Source: Aurantiacibacter odishensis | GTDB taxonomy: Bacteria; Pseudomonadota; Alphaproteobacteria; Sphingomonadales; Sphingomonadaceae | Assembly: GCF_003605195.1 (NCBI RefSeq) | Contig: NZ_QYOS01000020.1 | Location: 1-64,000 of the forward strand | Length of the DNA: 64,000 nucleotides | Direction: 5' to 3' | Shown: positions 1 to 8,297 of the stretch, one piece after another | Layout of the letters: each line of letters starts with the position of its first letter | Position numbering within the stretch: the stretch's first letter is position 1 | The notes under the pieces: generated by a model | What the model was told of the DNA's origin: nothing | The model's database searches: none | The model's input: only the letters and a program-made list of their open reading frames with translations | Translations under genes and position numbers: made by a program

Positions 1-905
1 GTCAGTTCCGGCACGGCGTTGAACAGGTCTGCCACGAGGCCGATGTCCGCCACCTGGAAGATGGGGGCGTCGGGGTCCTTGTTGATGGCGACGATGACCT
101 TGGAGTCTTTCATGCCGGCAAGGTGCTGGATCGCGCCCGAGATGCCGATGGCGATGTAGACTTCGGGCGCCACGATCTTGCCGGTCTGGCCGACCTGGTA
201 ATCGTTGGGCACGTAGCCTGCGTCCACCGCAGCGCGCGATGCGCCGATGGCGGCGCCCAGCTTGTCTGCCAGCGGGGTGATATACTGCTCGAACGTCTCG
301 CCGTCCTTCAGCGCGCGGCCGCCCGATACGACGATGCCTGCGCTGGTGAGCTCGGGACGGTCGCTCTTCACCGCGTCCAGCTTCACGAACTGCGAGATAC
401 CCGCATCGCCGGGGCCGCTCGCGGCTTCCACGCTGGCGCTGCCGCCTTCTGCCTCAGCCTTGTCGAAGGCCGTGGTGCGAACGGTGATCACCAGCTTGGG
501 ATCGCTCGACTCGACCGTGGCGATGGCGTTGCCGGCATAGATCGGGCGGGTGAAGGTCCTGGGGCCTTCCACGCTGATGATGTCGCTGACCTGCATCACG
601 TCGAGCAGCGCGGCAACGCGGGGCAGCACGTTCTTGCCGGTGGTGGTGGCAGGGGCCAGCACGGCGTCATAGCCGTCCATGAGGCCGGCAATCAGCGGGG
701 CGAGGTTCTCGGCAAGACCGTTGGCATAGGCGGCATCGTCCGCCACCAGCACCTTCTCGACACCGGCGATGGCAGCATGCGCATCGCCAGCGGCGGTGGT
801 GAGCACGTGCACCGGGCCGCCGAGCGCGGCAGCGGCGGTGATGGTGGCGAGGGTGGCATCGGCGACAGCGTCGCCGTGGGGTTCAGCAAATACGAGTGCG
901 GTCAT
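1..905 (-). CDS. etfA: Electron transfer flavoprotein alpha subunit (3' end cut by window)
   Basis: FAD-binding subunit of the ETF heterodimer, which passes electrons from acyl-CoA and related dehydrogenases to ETF-quinone oxidoreductase. The 301 codons visible start at [12 protein letters not shown] and carry the family C-terminal FAD domain: [10 protein letters not shown], then [27 protein letters not shown] and [18 protein letters not shown]. Those are the ETF-alpha signature. Family members are about 310 residues, so only about ten C-terminal residues lie outside the window. It lies 115 bp downstream of etfB in the usual etfB-etfA order and is probably co-transcribed with it. The gap between them holds an inverted repeat. 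Confidence 0.97.
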   Translation of the reverse strand, partial: MTALVFAEPHGDAVADATLATITAAAALGGPVHVLTTAAGDAHAAIAGVEKVLVADDAAYANGLAENLAPLIAGLMDGYDAVLAPATTTGKNVLPRVAALLDVMQVSDIISVEGPRTFTRPIYAGNAIATVESSDPKLVITVRTTAFDKAEAEGGSASVEAASGPGDAGISQFVKLDAVKSDRPELTSAGIVVSGGRALKDGETFEQYITPLADKLGAAIGASRAAVDAGYVPNDYQVGQTGKIVAPEVYIAIGISGAIQHLAGMKDSKVIVAINKDPDAPIFQVADIGLVADLFNAVPEL

Positions 906-931
906 TTCATCTAACCTCTCATTCCGTTCGC

Positions 932-1006
932 CCTGAGCCTGTCGAAGGGCTGTCCTTCTCTCAGCGCGACGTTCAAAAACAAAAGCAGTCCTTCGACAGG
1001 CTCAGG
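932..1006. repeat. Inverted repeat, 21-bp arms (sphingomonad-type palindromic unit)
   Basis: The left arm at 932-952 (CCTGAGCCTGTCGAAGG core) and right arm at 986-1006 are reverse complements at 20 of 21 positions, separated by 33 bp. It occupies the etfB-etfA intercistronic gap. The CTTCGACAGGCTCAGG core is, from memory, a frequent intergenic repeat in Sphingomonadales; copy number cannot be seen here. As RNA it would form a long hairpin that could protect or attenuate the etfB-etfA message. Confidence 0.7.
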
Positions 1007-1020
1007 ACGCTCTGCGCGAC

Positions 1021-1767
1021 TTACGCCACTCCGAGCGCTTTGAGCTTCGCGACCAGCGCGTCCACATCTTCAACGATCTCGCCAGCCTGGCGGACCGGCG
1101 GCTCGGAGACGTTGGTGGTGGTGAGGCGCGGGGCCACGTCGACGCCGTAATCGGCAGGCGTCTTGGTATCCAGCGGCTTCTTCTTCGCCTTCATGATGTT
1201 GGGCAGCGAGGCATAACGCGGCTCGTTCAGGCGAAGATCGGTGGTGACGATGGCGGGCAGCGTCAGCTTCACCGTTTCGAGACCGCCGTCCACTTCGCGG
1301 GTGACGGACACGGCATCGCCGTCGATCTCCACCTTGCTGGCGAAAGTGCCCTGCGGGCGCTCCATCAGTGCAGCGAGCATCTGCCCGGTCTGGTTGGAAT
1401 CGTCGTCGATAGCCTGCTTGCCCAGCATCACTATGCCGGGCTCTTCCTCTGCCGCGATGGCCTTCAGGATCTTGGCGACGGCGAGCGGTTCGACCGTCTC
1501 ATCGGTTTCCACCAGGATCGCGCGGTCCGCACCCATGGCGAGCGCGGTGCGCAGCGTTTCCTGCGCCTTGGCCGGGCCGATCGACACCGCGATCACTTCC
1601 TCGGCCTTGCCCGCTTCCTTCAGCCGCAGAGCTTCTTCCACCGCGATCTCGTCGAACGGGTTCATGCTCATCTTGACGTTGGCAAGATCGACGCCCGATC
1701 CGTCGCTCTTCACGCGCGGCTTCACGTTGTAATCAATCACCCGCTTCACGGGCACGAGAATTTTCAT
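1021..1767 (-). CDS. etfB: Electron transfer flavoprotein beta subunit
   Basis: AMP-binding subunit of ETF, partner of the alpha subunit encoded just downstream. The 248-residue length is normal for the family. Residues 1-12 are the typical [12 protein letters not shown] start. [14 protein letters not shown] at about 116-129 and the ETF-beta signature at about 157-197 ([34 protein letters not shown]) are intact. The ATG follows a GAGGG purine run. It is the first gene of the minus-strand etfBA unit. The upstream region divergent to the ExoD gene carries a palindrome that resembles operators of fatty-acid or branched-chain amino acid regulators. Confidence 0.98.
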   Translation of the reverse strand: MKILVPVKRVIDYNVKPRVKSDGSGVDLANVKMSMNPFDEIAVEEALRLKEAGKAEEVIAVSIGPAKAQETLRTALAMGADRAILVETDETVEPLAVAKILKAIAAEEEPGIVMLGKQAIDDDSNQTGQMLAALMERPQGTFASKVEIDGDAVSVTREVDGGLETVKLTLPAIVTTDLRLNEPRYASLPNIMKAKKKPLDTKTPADYGVDVAPRLTTTNVSEPPVRQAGEIVEDVDALVAKLKALGVA

Positions 1768-1805
1768 GGGAATCGCCCTCTCGTTGGTTTCGTGTTCTGC
1801 CGCAT

Positions 1806-1832
1806 ATGTAAACTGCTTTACGTATAGGTCAA
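1806..1832 (-). promoter_or_regulatory. Candidate etfB operator/promoter (GTAAA-N4-TTTAC palindrome)
   Basis: GTAAA (1808-1812) and TTTAC (1817-1821) form an inverted repeat with a 4-bp spacer. Read on the minus strand, 1832-1817 is TTGACCTATACGTAAA. This resembles the TTGAC-N3/4-TACGTAAA sites bound by LiuR-like MerR regulators of acyl-CoA catabolism, and its TTGACC could act as a -35. The assignment to a LiuR-type protein is inference from motif resemblance and the etf context. Confidence 0.4.
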
Positions 1833-1970
1833 GCAGCCCCTTTTTCTGGCGGTCTTACGCCAACAACAAAGCCCGGGAGCCTGCGTTCCGAAGCGATAAA
1901 CATGCATCGTGCTACCACGCCAGCGAAACCGGATGGTCGCCGAGGGATTGTCCAGGCAGGAGAGAAAATC

Positions 1971-2705
1971 GTGGCCGCATCCCAGTCGACATCACCGCGC
2001 AGCGTCAGCGACATCCTCGACGCGCTGGATGATCTTGCCGATAAGAACGAGTGGGTTTCCGCCGGGCAGGCGATGCAGACCTTCGGCACCCGCACATTCG
2101 GCCCGGCCATCATGGTGCCCGCCCTGCTGGAAATCACGCCAATCGGCGCGATCCCTGGAGTGCCGACATTCCTCGCCGTCATCGTGATCCTGGTGGCGGC
2201 GCAGAATATGATCGGCCGCAAGACCCTGTGGCTGCCCGGAATCATCACCAACCGTTGCGTCTCTGGCGAGAAGCTTGCCAAGTCCGCGGACAAGCTGAGG
2301 CCCATCGCGCGCTTCATGGACCGGCATTTTCACGGACGCTGGAAACGCATCACGCACGCGCCGTTCGCGCAGATCGCGGCGGGTATGGTATGCCTGCTCT
2401 GCCTGACCGTGCCGTTTCTGGAAGTGCTGCCGTTTGCCAGCAGTGTGCCGATGCTTGCCATCGCCGGGTTCGGCCTGGCGGTGCTGGTGCGCGACGGCGT
2501 GCTGATGGTGGCGGCGCTTGCTGCCAGCATGGTCGCGCTGGGGCTCGGCCTCGATTACTGGAACGGCGGTATGAGCGACACCGAGCAGGCCGACGGCATG
2601 GTCAGCGAGGAAACGATGGATGCAGCCAAGGAGAAGGCCGAGGAAGCCGGCAACGCCGTGCGCGAGGCCAGCGAAGGTGCTGCCGAGGCGGTGAAGGGCG
2701 AATAG
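1971..2705 (+). CDS. ExoD-family exopolysaccharide synthesis membrane protein
   Basis: ExoD proteins are polytopic inner-membrane proteins linked to exopolysaccharide production; their biochemical role is unknown. The family pattern is visible: an N-terminal helix (SVSDILDALDDLA), then PAIMVPALLEITPIGAIPGV, a hydrophobic block, the WLPGIITNR turn, and two more hydrophobic blocks at about 137-200. The last 45 residues are a charged Ala/Glu/Lys-rich tail (EETMDAAKEKAEEAGNAV), which is more variable. I chose the GTG at 1971 because AGGAGAG ends 7 bp upstream and homologues start near SVSDIL. The open frame extends to an ATG at 1902 without a good ribosome site. It is divergent from etfB and convergent with sucC. 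Confidence 0.8.
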   Translation: MAASQSTSPRSVSDILDALDDLADKNEWVSAGQAMQTFGTRTFGPAIMVPALLEITPIGAIPGVPTFLAVIVILVAAQNMIGRKTLWLPGIITNRCVSGEKLAKSADKLRPIARFMDRHFHGRWKRITHAPFAQIAAGMVCLLCLTVPFLEVLPFASSVPMLAIAGFGLAVLVRDGVLMVAALAASMVALGLGLDYWNGGMSDTEQADGMVSEETMDAAKEKAEEAGNAVREASEGAAEAVKGE

Positions 2706-2737
2706 CCCGCCAGCGCCCCGGCGTGCACTTCAAAGGG

Positions 2738-3937
2738 TCAGGCGGCCTGCTTCACTTCGGCGACGATCTTCTTCGCTGCATCGCCGAGGTCGTCTGCCGG
2801 GATGATCGGCAGGCCGGAATTGGCGAGGATATCCTTGCCCTGCTGCACGTTCGTGCCTTCCAGACGCACAACCAGCGGCACAGAGAGGTTCACTTCCTTG
2901 GCCGCGGCAACGATGCCGTCGGCGATGATGTCGCACTTCATGATGCCGCCGAAGATATTGACGAGGATTCCCTCGACAGCCGGATCCGACAGGATGATCT
3001 TGAAAGCCGAGGTCACTTTCTCGGTGGTGGCACCGCCGCCTACGTCGAGGAAGTTAGCCGGGAAAGCGCCGTTCAGCTTGATGATGTCCATCGTCGCCAT
3101 GGCAAGGCCCGCGCCGTTCACCATGCAGCCGATGTTGCCGTCGAGCTTGATGTAGGCGAGATCGTGCTTGCCCGCCTCGACTTCCATCGGATCTTCCTCG
3201 GTCTCGTCGCGCATTTCCTCCACGTCGGGGTGGCGATAGAGCGCGTTCGAATCGAAGCTCATCTTGGTGTCGAGCACCAGCAGTTCACCGCCTTCGGTTT
3301 CCACCAGCGGGTTGATCTCCAGCATGGCGCAGTCGAGCTTGGTGAACGCCTCGTAGAGCTTCTTCGACAACTTCTGCGCTTCCTTGGCGAGGCTGCCTTC
3401 CAGCTTCAGCGCAAAGGCCACGGCGCGGCCGTGGTGCGGCATGAAGCCGGTGGCCGGGTCGATGGTGATGGTGGTGATCTTTTCGGGCGTGTTGTGCGCC
3501 ACGTCCTCGATATCCATGCCGCCTTCGGTGGATACGATCATGGCAACGCGGCTCGTCTCGCGGTCGATCACCATGGAGAGGTAGTATTCCTTGGCGATAT
3601 CCACGCCATCGGTCACGTAGAGGCGGTTGACCTGCTTGCCGGCGTCGCCCGTCTGCACGGTGACGAGGGTGTTGCCGAGCATATCCTTCGCGTCCTGCTC
3701 GACATCCTCGATCGACTTTGCGAGCCGCACGCCGCCCTTGGCATCGGCGGACAGTTCGGAAAACTTGCCCTTGCCGCGGCCACCGGCATGGATCTGCGCC
3801 TTCACCACGTAGAGCGGCCCAGGCAGCTTCTTCGCGCCTTCGACGGCTTCTTCCACGCTCATGGCCGGATAGCCGGTGGGCACGCCGATGCCGAATTTCG
3901 CGAGCAGTTCCTTGGCCTGGTATTCGTGGATGTTCAT
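2738..3937 (-). CDS. sucC: Succinyl-CoA synthetase (ADP-forming) beta subunit
   Basis: TCA-cycle enzyme subunit that binds nucleotide and CoA-derived succinate with SucD, making succinate and ATP from succinyl-CoA. The 399-residue protein begins [16 protein letters not shown], has the ATP-grasp domain ([11 protein letters not shown] near 46-56), the metal/nucleotide region LEINPLVE, and the C-terminal CoA-ligase domain with [25 protein letters not shown] and [10 protein letters not shown]. All are canonical. The gene is monocistronic here: the next gene downstream is convergent, so sucD is not adjacent. It is divergent from the CysQ-like gene. Confidence 0.98.
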   Translation of the reverse strand: MNIHEYQAKELLAKFGIGVPTGYPAMSVEEAVEGAKKLPGPLYVVKAQIHAGGRGKGKFSELSADAKGGVRLAKSIEDVEQDAKDMLGNTLVTVQTGDAGKQVNRLYVTDGVDIAKEYYLSMVIDRETSRVAMIVSTEGGMDIEDVAHNTPEKITTITIDPATGFMPHHGRAVAFALKLEGSLAKEAQKLSKKLYEAFTKLDCAMLEINPLVETEGGELLVLDTKMSFDSNALYRHPDVEEMRDETEEDPMEVEAGKHDLAYIKLDGNIGCMVNGAGLAMATMDIIKLNGAFPANFLDVGGGATTEKVTSAFKIILSDPAVEGILVNIFGGIMKCDIIADGIVAAAKEVNLSVPLVVRLEGTNVQQGKDILANSGLPIIPADDLGDAAKKIVAEVKQAA

Positions 3938-4054
3938 GGGTGAGCTGACCTTCGTTCAAGAAATGAGAGTCGGGACGGGATTTTGCTGGGCGCTAAAGCA
4001 TTATCGCGCGGCGCTTGCAATCGGTTCCGCCCCGTCGCAAATGCCTTTGCATCC

Positions 4055-4837
4055 ATGATCGACAGCATGAAACTTGAACAGATCTGCCGCGAGGCAGGTT
4101 ACATGGCGCTTCGCAAGTGGCCTGCACGGGGCCATGACCTTGAAAGCTGGGAAAAAACTCCCGGCAGCCCGGTGTGCGAGGCCGACCTGGAAGTGGACGC
4201 TTTCCTGCGCCGCGAACTGGGCGCATTGCTCCCCGCCGCCGGGTGGCTGTCCGAAGAGACCGCGGATAGTCCGGACCGACTCGACAAGGGCCTCATCTGG
4301 CTGGTCGACCCCATCGACGGCACGCGAGACTACATTCGCGGGCGCGAGGGCTGGGCGATCTCGGTTGCCCTGATTTCAGGTGGGCGGCCACTCATCGGAT
4401 CACTGGTGGCCCCGGCGCGCGAGGAAGTGTGGTCAGCAGTGGCAGGCAAGGGTGCCTGGCTGAACGGACAACGTTTGAGCGCCAGCACGCGGACCCGGTT
4501 TCCCGGCGCCCGCGTGCCCGTACACGATCTGCCCAAGGAAGATGGCGATCTCACCAAGGTGGAGCAGCCCAACTCCATCGCCCTGCGGGTAGCCATGGTG
4601 GCGGACGACAGGGCAGACCTTGTCGCCACAGTGCGCTGGGGGTTCGAATGGGATATTGCCGCCGCCGCCCTGATCGCCCGCGAAGCGGGGGCCGCGGTGA
4701 CCGACGCTTTCGGCAAGCCGCTCGCCTACAACAAGCGCGATCCCCGCGCCTTCGGCCTGCTGGCCAGCGCTCCCGGAATTCACGCGGCGGCGGTCGAGCG
4801 GCTGAGCGAGAGGGCTGCGCGGCTGGTGAAGGGATAA
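4055..4837 (+). CDS. Inositol monophosphatase-family phosphatase, CysQ-like
   Basis: Mg-dependent, lithium-sensitive phosphatase superfamily member. The best guess is a 3'(2'),5'-bisphosphate nucleotidase (CysQ), which removes PAP formed in sulfate assimilation. Motifs: SEETADS (metal-binding Glu pair, about 68-75), WLVDPIDGTRDY (about 88-99) and WDIAAAALIAREAG near 205-218. The length of about 260 residues fits. Two start codons are in frame (4055 and 4067); the first is used, and an earlier ATG at 3983 would add an untypical leader. It is followed at once by a strong hairpin shared with the convergent OmpA gene. A second family member, hisN, occurs at 51.1 kb. Confidence 0.8.
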   Translation: MIDSMKLEQICREAGYMALRKWPARGHDLESWEKTPGSPVCEADLEVDAFLRRELGALLPAAGWLSEETADSPDRLDKGLIWLVDPIDGTRDYIRGREGWAISVALISGGRPLIGSLVAPAREEVWSAVAGKGAWLNGQRLSASTRTRFPGARVPVHDLPKEDGDLTKVEQPNSIALRVAMVADDRADLVATVRWGFEWDIAAAALIAREAGAAVTDAFGKPLAYNKRDPRAFGLLASAPGIHAAAVERLSERAARLVKG

Positions 4838-4839
4838 GA

Positions 4840-4867
4840 AAAGGGCGCCCCAAGCGGAGCGCCCTTT
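4840..4867. terminator. Bidirectional terminator hairpin
   Basis: AAAGGGCGC (4840-4848) pairs with GCGCCCTTT (4859-4867) around a 10-base loop. It sits between the convergent CysQ-like and OmpA-family genes. The A/T flanks give a short U run in either direction. Confidence 0.8.
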
Positions 4868-4892
4868 CGATGTTGCGTCTCGGAAAAGCCGA

Positions 4893-5576
4893 TCAGTAAG
4901 CCTGTTCCACGTCGTCCTGGGTGATCGGCGTGATACGGATTTCCACACGGCGGTTCTGCGAACGCCCGCTTTCGGTGGAGTTGTCAGCAATCGGATACTG
5001 CTCGCCGTAGCCGATCGTCTCGATACGGGCACGGGCCACGCCGCGCGAGACGAGATAGTTGGAGACCGATTCGGCACGGCGGCGCGACAGATCGAGGTTG
5101 TACTGCTCACTGCCAGTCGAATCGGTATGGCCCATCACGTCGATCAGCGACTGCGGGTAATCGATCATCGACTGTGCCACGCCATCCAGCGTGTCGCGCA
5201 TCTGCGGCGAGATGGTGGTGGAATCGACCGCGAAGGTAACGTCGGGGAAGTTCACCAGGATACCGTCACCTTCGGGCGTTTCGCTCACATCCACACCCGT
5301 GCCGGCCGTGACTTCCTCGAGTTCGCGGATCTGCTCGTCCATGCGGTAGCCGACGTAGCCGCCAGCCGCCGCACCGATGCCGGCGCCGACGATGCGGGCC
5401 GTCTTGCCGCCGATCAGGCCGCCCAGCAGGTAGCCGAGGCCAGCGCCGCCGATGCCGCCGATGGCCGTGCGCGAAGCGTATTGTTCACCGGTGTTCGGGT
5501 CCGTCACACAGGCCGTGGTGGTGCCCAGAAGCGCGAGCGCTGCCGTGGTCGAGACGAGCATCTTGTTGATTTTCAT
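4893..5576 (-). CDS. OmpA-family outer membrane lipoprotein with glycine-zipper domain
   Basis: Probable envelope protein that anchors the outer membrane to peptidoglycan. MKINKMLV starts a signal sequence ending in TTTAC at residues 18-22, a weak lipobox with Cys22. A glycine-zipper block follows at about 40-80 (GGIGGAGLGYLLGG, GAGIGAAAGGYVGYRM). The C-terminal OmpA domain at about 115-225 contains MGHTDSTGSEQYN, LSRRRAESV and QNRRVEIRI. I chose the ATG at 5576, preceded by AGGAAGGACGTT. An upstream EcfG-type promoter match at 5639-5663 suggests control by the general stress response. It resembles E. coli YiaD in layout. Confidence 0.87.
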   Translation of the reverse strand: MKINKMLVSTTAALALLGTTTACVTDPNTGEQYASRTAIGGIGGAGLGYLLGGLIGGKTARIVGAGIGAAAGGYVGYRMDEQIRELEEVTAGTGVDVSETPEGDGILVNFPDVTFAVDSTTISPQMRDTLDGVAQSMIDYPQSLIDVMGHTDSTGSEQYNLDLSRRRAESVSNYLVSRGVARARIETIGYGEQYPIADNSTESGRSQNRRVEIRITPITQDDVEQAY

Positions 5577-5638
5577 AACGTCCTTCCTCATTTTGCATGC
5601 GGCACGATCCATCCACTGCCGCAATATCTGCCTGCATT

Positions 5639-5663
5639 AACGCCGGTTTGTGCAGCCTGTTCC
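5639..5663 (-). promoter_or_regulatory. Candidate EcfG (general stress response) promoter
   Basis: On the minus strand, GGAAC (5663-5659) and CGTT (5642-5639) are separated by 16 bp. This matches the alphaproteobacterial EcfG consensus GGAAC-N16/17-CGTT. It points at the OmpA-lipoprotein gene starting at 5576, leaving a leader of about 55 nt. Chance matches to this short consensus are expected about once per window. Confidence 0.5.
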
Positions 5664-5725
5664 GTGAACGTCCGCTTTCTGGGGCTTTCCCCACGGCTGC
5701 GAAACCTGCTAGCGGCGAAGACCTG

Positions 5726-7024
5726 ATGGACCCGTTTCCCTGGCACTACCTCGCCGCGCTCGCCTTCCTGATCGTGCTCAACGGCGTATTTGCCATGTCG
5801 GAGCTGGCGATCGTCTCTGCTCGCACGGCACGGCTGCGCATGGCGGCCGAGAAAGGCAGCAAGGGCGCCGCGGTTGCCATGCGGCTGGCATCGGACCCGG
5901 GGAAGTTCCTCTCCACCGTGCAGATCGGGATTACGCTGATCGGCATCATCGCCGGTGCCGTGTCCGGCGCGACGCTGGGCGAGCCGGTCGGCCAGCGGAT
6001 CGCCGCGCTGGGCGTCGATCCCGACCTTGCCGACAATCTTGGCATCGCCCTGATGATTGGTCTGACGACCTACTTTACCCTCGTGGTGGGCGAGCTGGTG
6101 CCCAAGCAGCTAGCCCTGCGCGCGGCTGAACCAATCTCGATCGTCATGGCGTTGCCGATGGACCTTCTGGCGCGGGCGACCGCGCCGTTCGTCTGGCTGC
6201 TCGACAAGTCGTCCGGCTTGATGCTGTCCCTTCTGGGCATTCGCCACAAGGGCGATCACAACCTGACGTCCGAAGAGCTGCGCATGATTCTGGCCGACGC
6301 CACACGGACCGGGGTTATCGAGGAGCAGGAGCACGCTATCCTCGCGGGTATCATGCGCCTCCAGGAACGGCCCGTGCGCGAATTGATGACGCCGCGCACC
6401 GAGATCGACTGGCTCGACATCGACGCCGACGAATCGGAGATCCGCCTAACCATCGCCGAATCGCCACACTCGCTGTTGCCGGTGGCCGAAGGTTCGCCCG
6501 ACAAGGTACTGGGCGTGGTGAAAGTGCGTGAGGTGCTGACGCTGCTGATGACCGGGCAGGCCGTCGTACTGGATGAAATGCTGCGCAAGAGCGAAGTGCT
6601 GCCGGACCAGCTAGATGCGATGGATGCGCTGCGCGTGCTGCAGCAATCGGGCACCGGCATGGCCATGGTGCATGACGAATACGGCCATCTTGACGGGATC
6701 GTGACGACGGCAGACCTGCTGTCCGCCATCGCGGGCGATTTCGCCAGCCACCAGGACGAAGGCGACACGCCGATGTTTACGGAGCGCGAGGACGGCAGCT
6801 ATCTCGTCTCCGGCGCGCTGGCGGCGGACGCGCTCGCCGAGCGGCTGGATATCGAGTTTCCCGAGCACAAGGAATTCGCGACGGCGGCGGGTTACGTGCT
6901 CTATGTCTTGAAACACCTGCCGGCAGAGGGCGAGCACTTCACCGAGCAGGGCTGGCGCTTCGAGATAGTCGACATGGACGGTCGCAAGATCGATAAATTG
7001 CTCGTGAGCAAGCCTGGGGACTGA
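5726..7024 (+). CDS. CNNM/CorC-type membrane protein with CBS pair (HlyC/CorC family)
   Basis: Polytopic membrane protein of the CNNM/PaeA family, implicated in divalent cation (Mg2+/Co2+) export. An N-terminal DUF21 region (about 1-190) has hydrophobic segments starting YLAALAFLIVLNGVFAMSE, with FLSTVQIGITLIGIIAGA and GLTTYFTLVVGELVPKQ. A CBS pair follows at about 210-330 (REVMTPRTEIDWL-like, here RELMTPRTEIDWL; GTGMAMVHDEYGHLDGIVT), then a CorC_HlyC C-terminal domain at about 345-432. The ATG at 5726 starts the membrane segment directly; the frame is open back to 5597, but that leader is not conserved in character. It stands alone as a transcription unit. Confidence 0.9.
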   Translation: MDPFPWHYLAALAFLIVLNGVFAMSELAIVSARTARLRMAAEKGSKGAAVAMRLASDPGKFLSTVQIGITLIGIIAGAVSGATLGEPVGQRIAALGVDPDLADNLGIALMIGLTTYFTLVVGELVPKQLALRAAEPISIVMALPMDLLARATAPFVWLLDKSSGLMLSLLGIRHKGDHNLTSEELRMILADATRTGVIEEQEHAILAGIMRLQERPVRELMTPRTEIDWLDIDADESEIRLTIAESPHSLLPVAEGSPDKVLGVVKVREVLTLLMTGQAVVLDEMLRKSEVLPDQLDAMDALRVLQQSGTGMAMVHDEYGHLDGIVTTADLLSAIAGDFASHQDEGDTPMFTEREDGSYLVSGALAADALAERLDIEFPEHKEFATAAGYVLYVLKHLPAEGEHFTEQGWRFEIVDMDGRKIDKLLVSKPGD

Positions 7025-7054
7025 CACCCACACGCTAGCGCCAGGGGTCCGCGA

Positions 7055-7306
7055 GATTGTTTGTTTTGCGAAGCCGCCTCCGCGGCTTCGTCCTCGGTGC
7101 TATTCGCTTCGCGGCACCTGCGGGCGGCCGTTCGGCCTTGCGGCCCGCTATTTGCGGACCGTTTCTCGGCTTCTCAATCAGAGGGCGGCGAAAGTCTCGG
7201 TCGCGATCAGCGACCGCAAGCGCGAATGCGCGCCCGAGCTCATGCGAGGAAAGCCAAGCGGGCCGGACGGCTCGCGCCCGGCGCTTGAGGGACTAAACAA
7301 GCAATC
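7055..7306. repeat. Non-coding hairpin-rich element bounded by 12-bp inverted repeats
   Basis: The 280-bp gap between the CNNM gene and the DUF3035 gene holds GATTGTTTGTTT (7055-7066) and, 228 bp on, AAACAAGCAATC (7295-7306). These are reverse complements at 11 of 12 positions. Just inside the left end is a perfect 9-bp hairpin, CGAAGCCGC-CTCC-GCGGCTTCG (7069-7090). Several further GC hairpins follow, for example around GGCGGCCGTTCGGCC at 7124-7138. The right inverted repeat overlaps the stop codon of the DUF3035 gene. Short open frames exist but lack ribosome sites. It could be a miniature mobile or dispersed repeat, or a structured RNA. I do not recognise a known RNA family. Confidence 0.5.
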
Positions 7307-7727
7307 AGCCCGGAATCACGGCCCTTGCCGCCTGACCGTCACCCTCGGGCGCGGCGATGATGGCCTGGACGGCCGTGCCCTTGTCCACCGTGTAGGTGTC
7401 GGCATCGCCCACCGACGAGCGGATGCCGGGCGCTGCTTCACCGGCCTGGCCCAGCGCGGAGGTTTCCACGGCGCTGCGCGGGGCGCTGCCGCCGAACAGC
7501 GCTTCCAGTGCCTGCTGCGAGGCGGTGCCTTCGGCTGGGCGCGGCGCGCCGGGTTGCGGGGGCACGAGATGGAAATCGGGCGGAACCACCAGCGGCGCCT
7601 GGCGCTGCACGGCGAATTCATCGGGACGCTCGCGGTCGATGCTGATGCCACCACAGGCGGCAAGGCCGAGCACGGCGGCGCTGGCAGCCACTATGCGGAA
7701 GATGGGGTCGCGGGTAAGGTTGCGCAT
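7305..7727 (-). CDS. DUF3035-family lipoprotein
   Basis: Small secreted protein of unknown function, always found in sphingomonads next to lspA as far as I recall. The 140-residue product has a signal peptide (MRNLTRDPIFRIVAASAAVLGLAACGG) with lipobox LAAC at residues 21-24. A Pro-rich segment typical of DUF3035 follows (APLVVPPDFHLVPPQPGAPRP), then a charged/Ala-rich tail. I chose the ATG at 7727. An upstream TTG (7736) is too close to GGAG to be the better start. It is the last gene of the long minus-strand operon, 51 bp after lspA. Its stop codon overlaps the inverted repeat at 7295-7306. Confidence 0.75.
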   Translation of the reverse strand: MRNLTRDPIFRIVAASAAVLGLAACGGISIDRERPDEFAVQRQAPLVVPPDFHLVPPQPGAPRPAEGTASQQALEALFGGSAPRSAVETSALGQAGEAAPGIRSSVGDADTYTVDKGTAVQAIIAAPEGDGQAARAVIPG

Positions 7728-7778
7728 AATTCTCAAGTCTCCGGGCCGGTGGCGGCCGTCGGTGTTTTTGGCGGTGTT

Positions 7779-8297
7779 CTATTCGGTAGCAGCGTCCTGC
7801 TCATTGGACGGTTTCTCGCGCATGAACAAGGCGCGGGCAAGGATAATCACGACGCCGACGGTGATCGCTGCATCGGCCACGTTGAAAATCAGGAATGGGC
7901 GGAACGTGCCGATATGGAAATCGGCATAGTCGACCACGTAGCCGAAGCGATAACGGTCGACGATATTGCCCAGCGCGCCGCCTAGCACCAGCGACAGCGC
8001 GAGGATTTCGCCCAGCAACTTCTCGCGCATCATCCACACCAGCACGACCAGCGCGATCAGCGCGGTGACGCCGACGAGGATCCAGCGCATCTCCATGGAT
8101 GTAGCCTCGAACATGCCCAGCGACACGCCGTAATTGTTGGTGCGGGTGAAATCGAAGAACGGCAGCAGCGGATAGTGATCGCCCACGCGGGTGAGGCCCA
8201 GCGTGTTGACCACGTAGTCCTTCATCCATTGGTCGGCGGCGAAGATCGCCAGCGCCAGCAGTATGCCGTAAAGGCGGAATTTCGCGAGCGCACTCAT
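7779..8297 (-). CDS. lspA: Lipoprotein signal peptidase (signal peptidase II)
   Basis: Inner-membrane aspartyl protease that cleaves signal peptides from diacylglyceryl prolipoproteins. The 172-residue product has four hydrophobic segments at about 10-25, 70-90, 97-113 and 137-157. The two catalytic aspartates are in GNIVDRYRFG (Asp114) and FNVADAAITVG (Asp142). The start ATG overlaps the ileS stop as ATGA, indicating translational coupling. The ileS-lspA pairing is widespread in proteobacteria. The DUF3035 lipoprotein just downstream is a likely substrate. Confidence 0.97.
   Translation of the reverse strand: MSALAKFRLYGILLALAIFAADQWMKDYVVNTLGLTRVGDHYPLLPFFDFTRTNNYGVSLGMFEATSMEMRWILVGVTALIALVVLVWMMREKLLGEILALSLVLGGALGNIVDRYRFGYVVDYADFHIGTFRPFLIFNVADAAITVGVVIILARALFMREKPSNEQDAATE

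Noticed and set aside
2051-3943. A 630-codon plus-strand open frame spanning the ExoD and sucC genes
   Set aside because: Runs through two confirmed genes in other frames; no domain.
5597-5725. Longer start for the CNNM gene at 5597
   Set aside because: The added 43 residues overlap the divergent promoter region and do not resemble a DUF21 protein start.
7236-7275. GAGGAAAGCC stretch that recalls the conserved core of RNase P RNA
   Set aside because: The rest of the conserved RNase P framework is not found, and the wider element is shorter and differently arranged.
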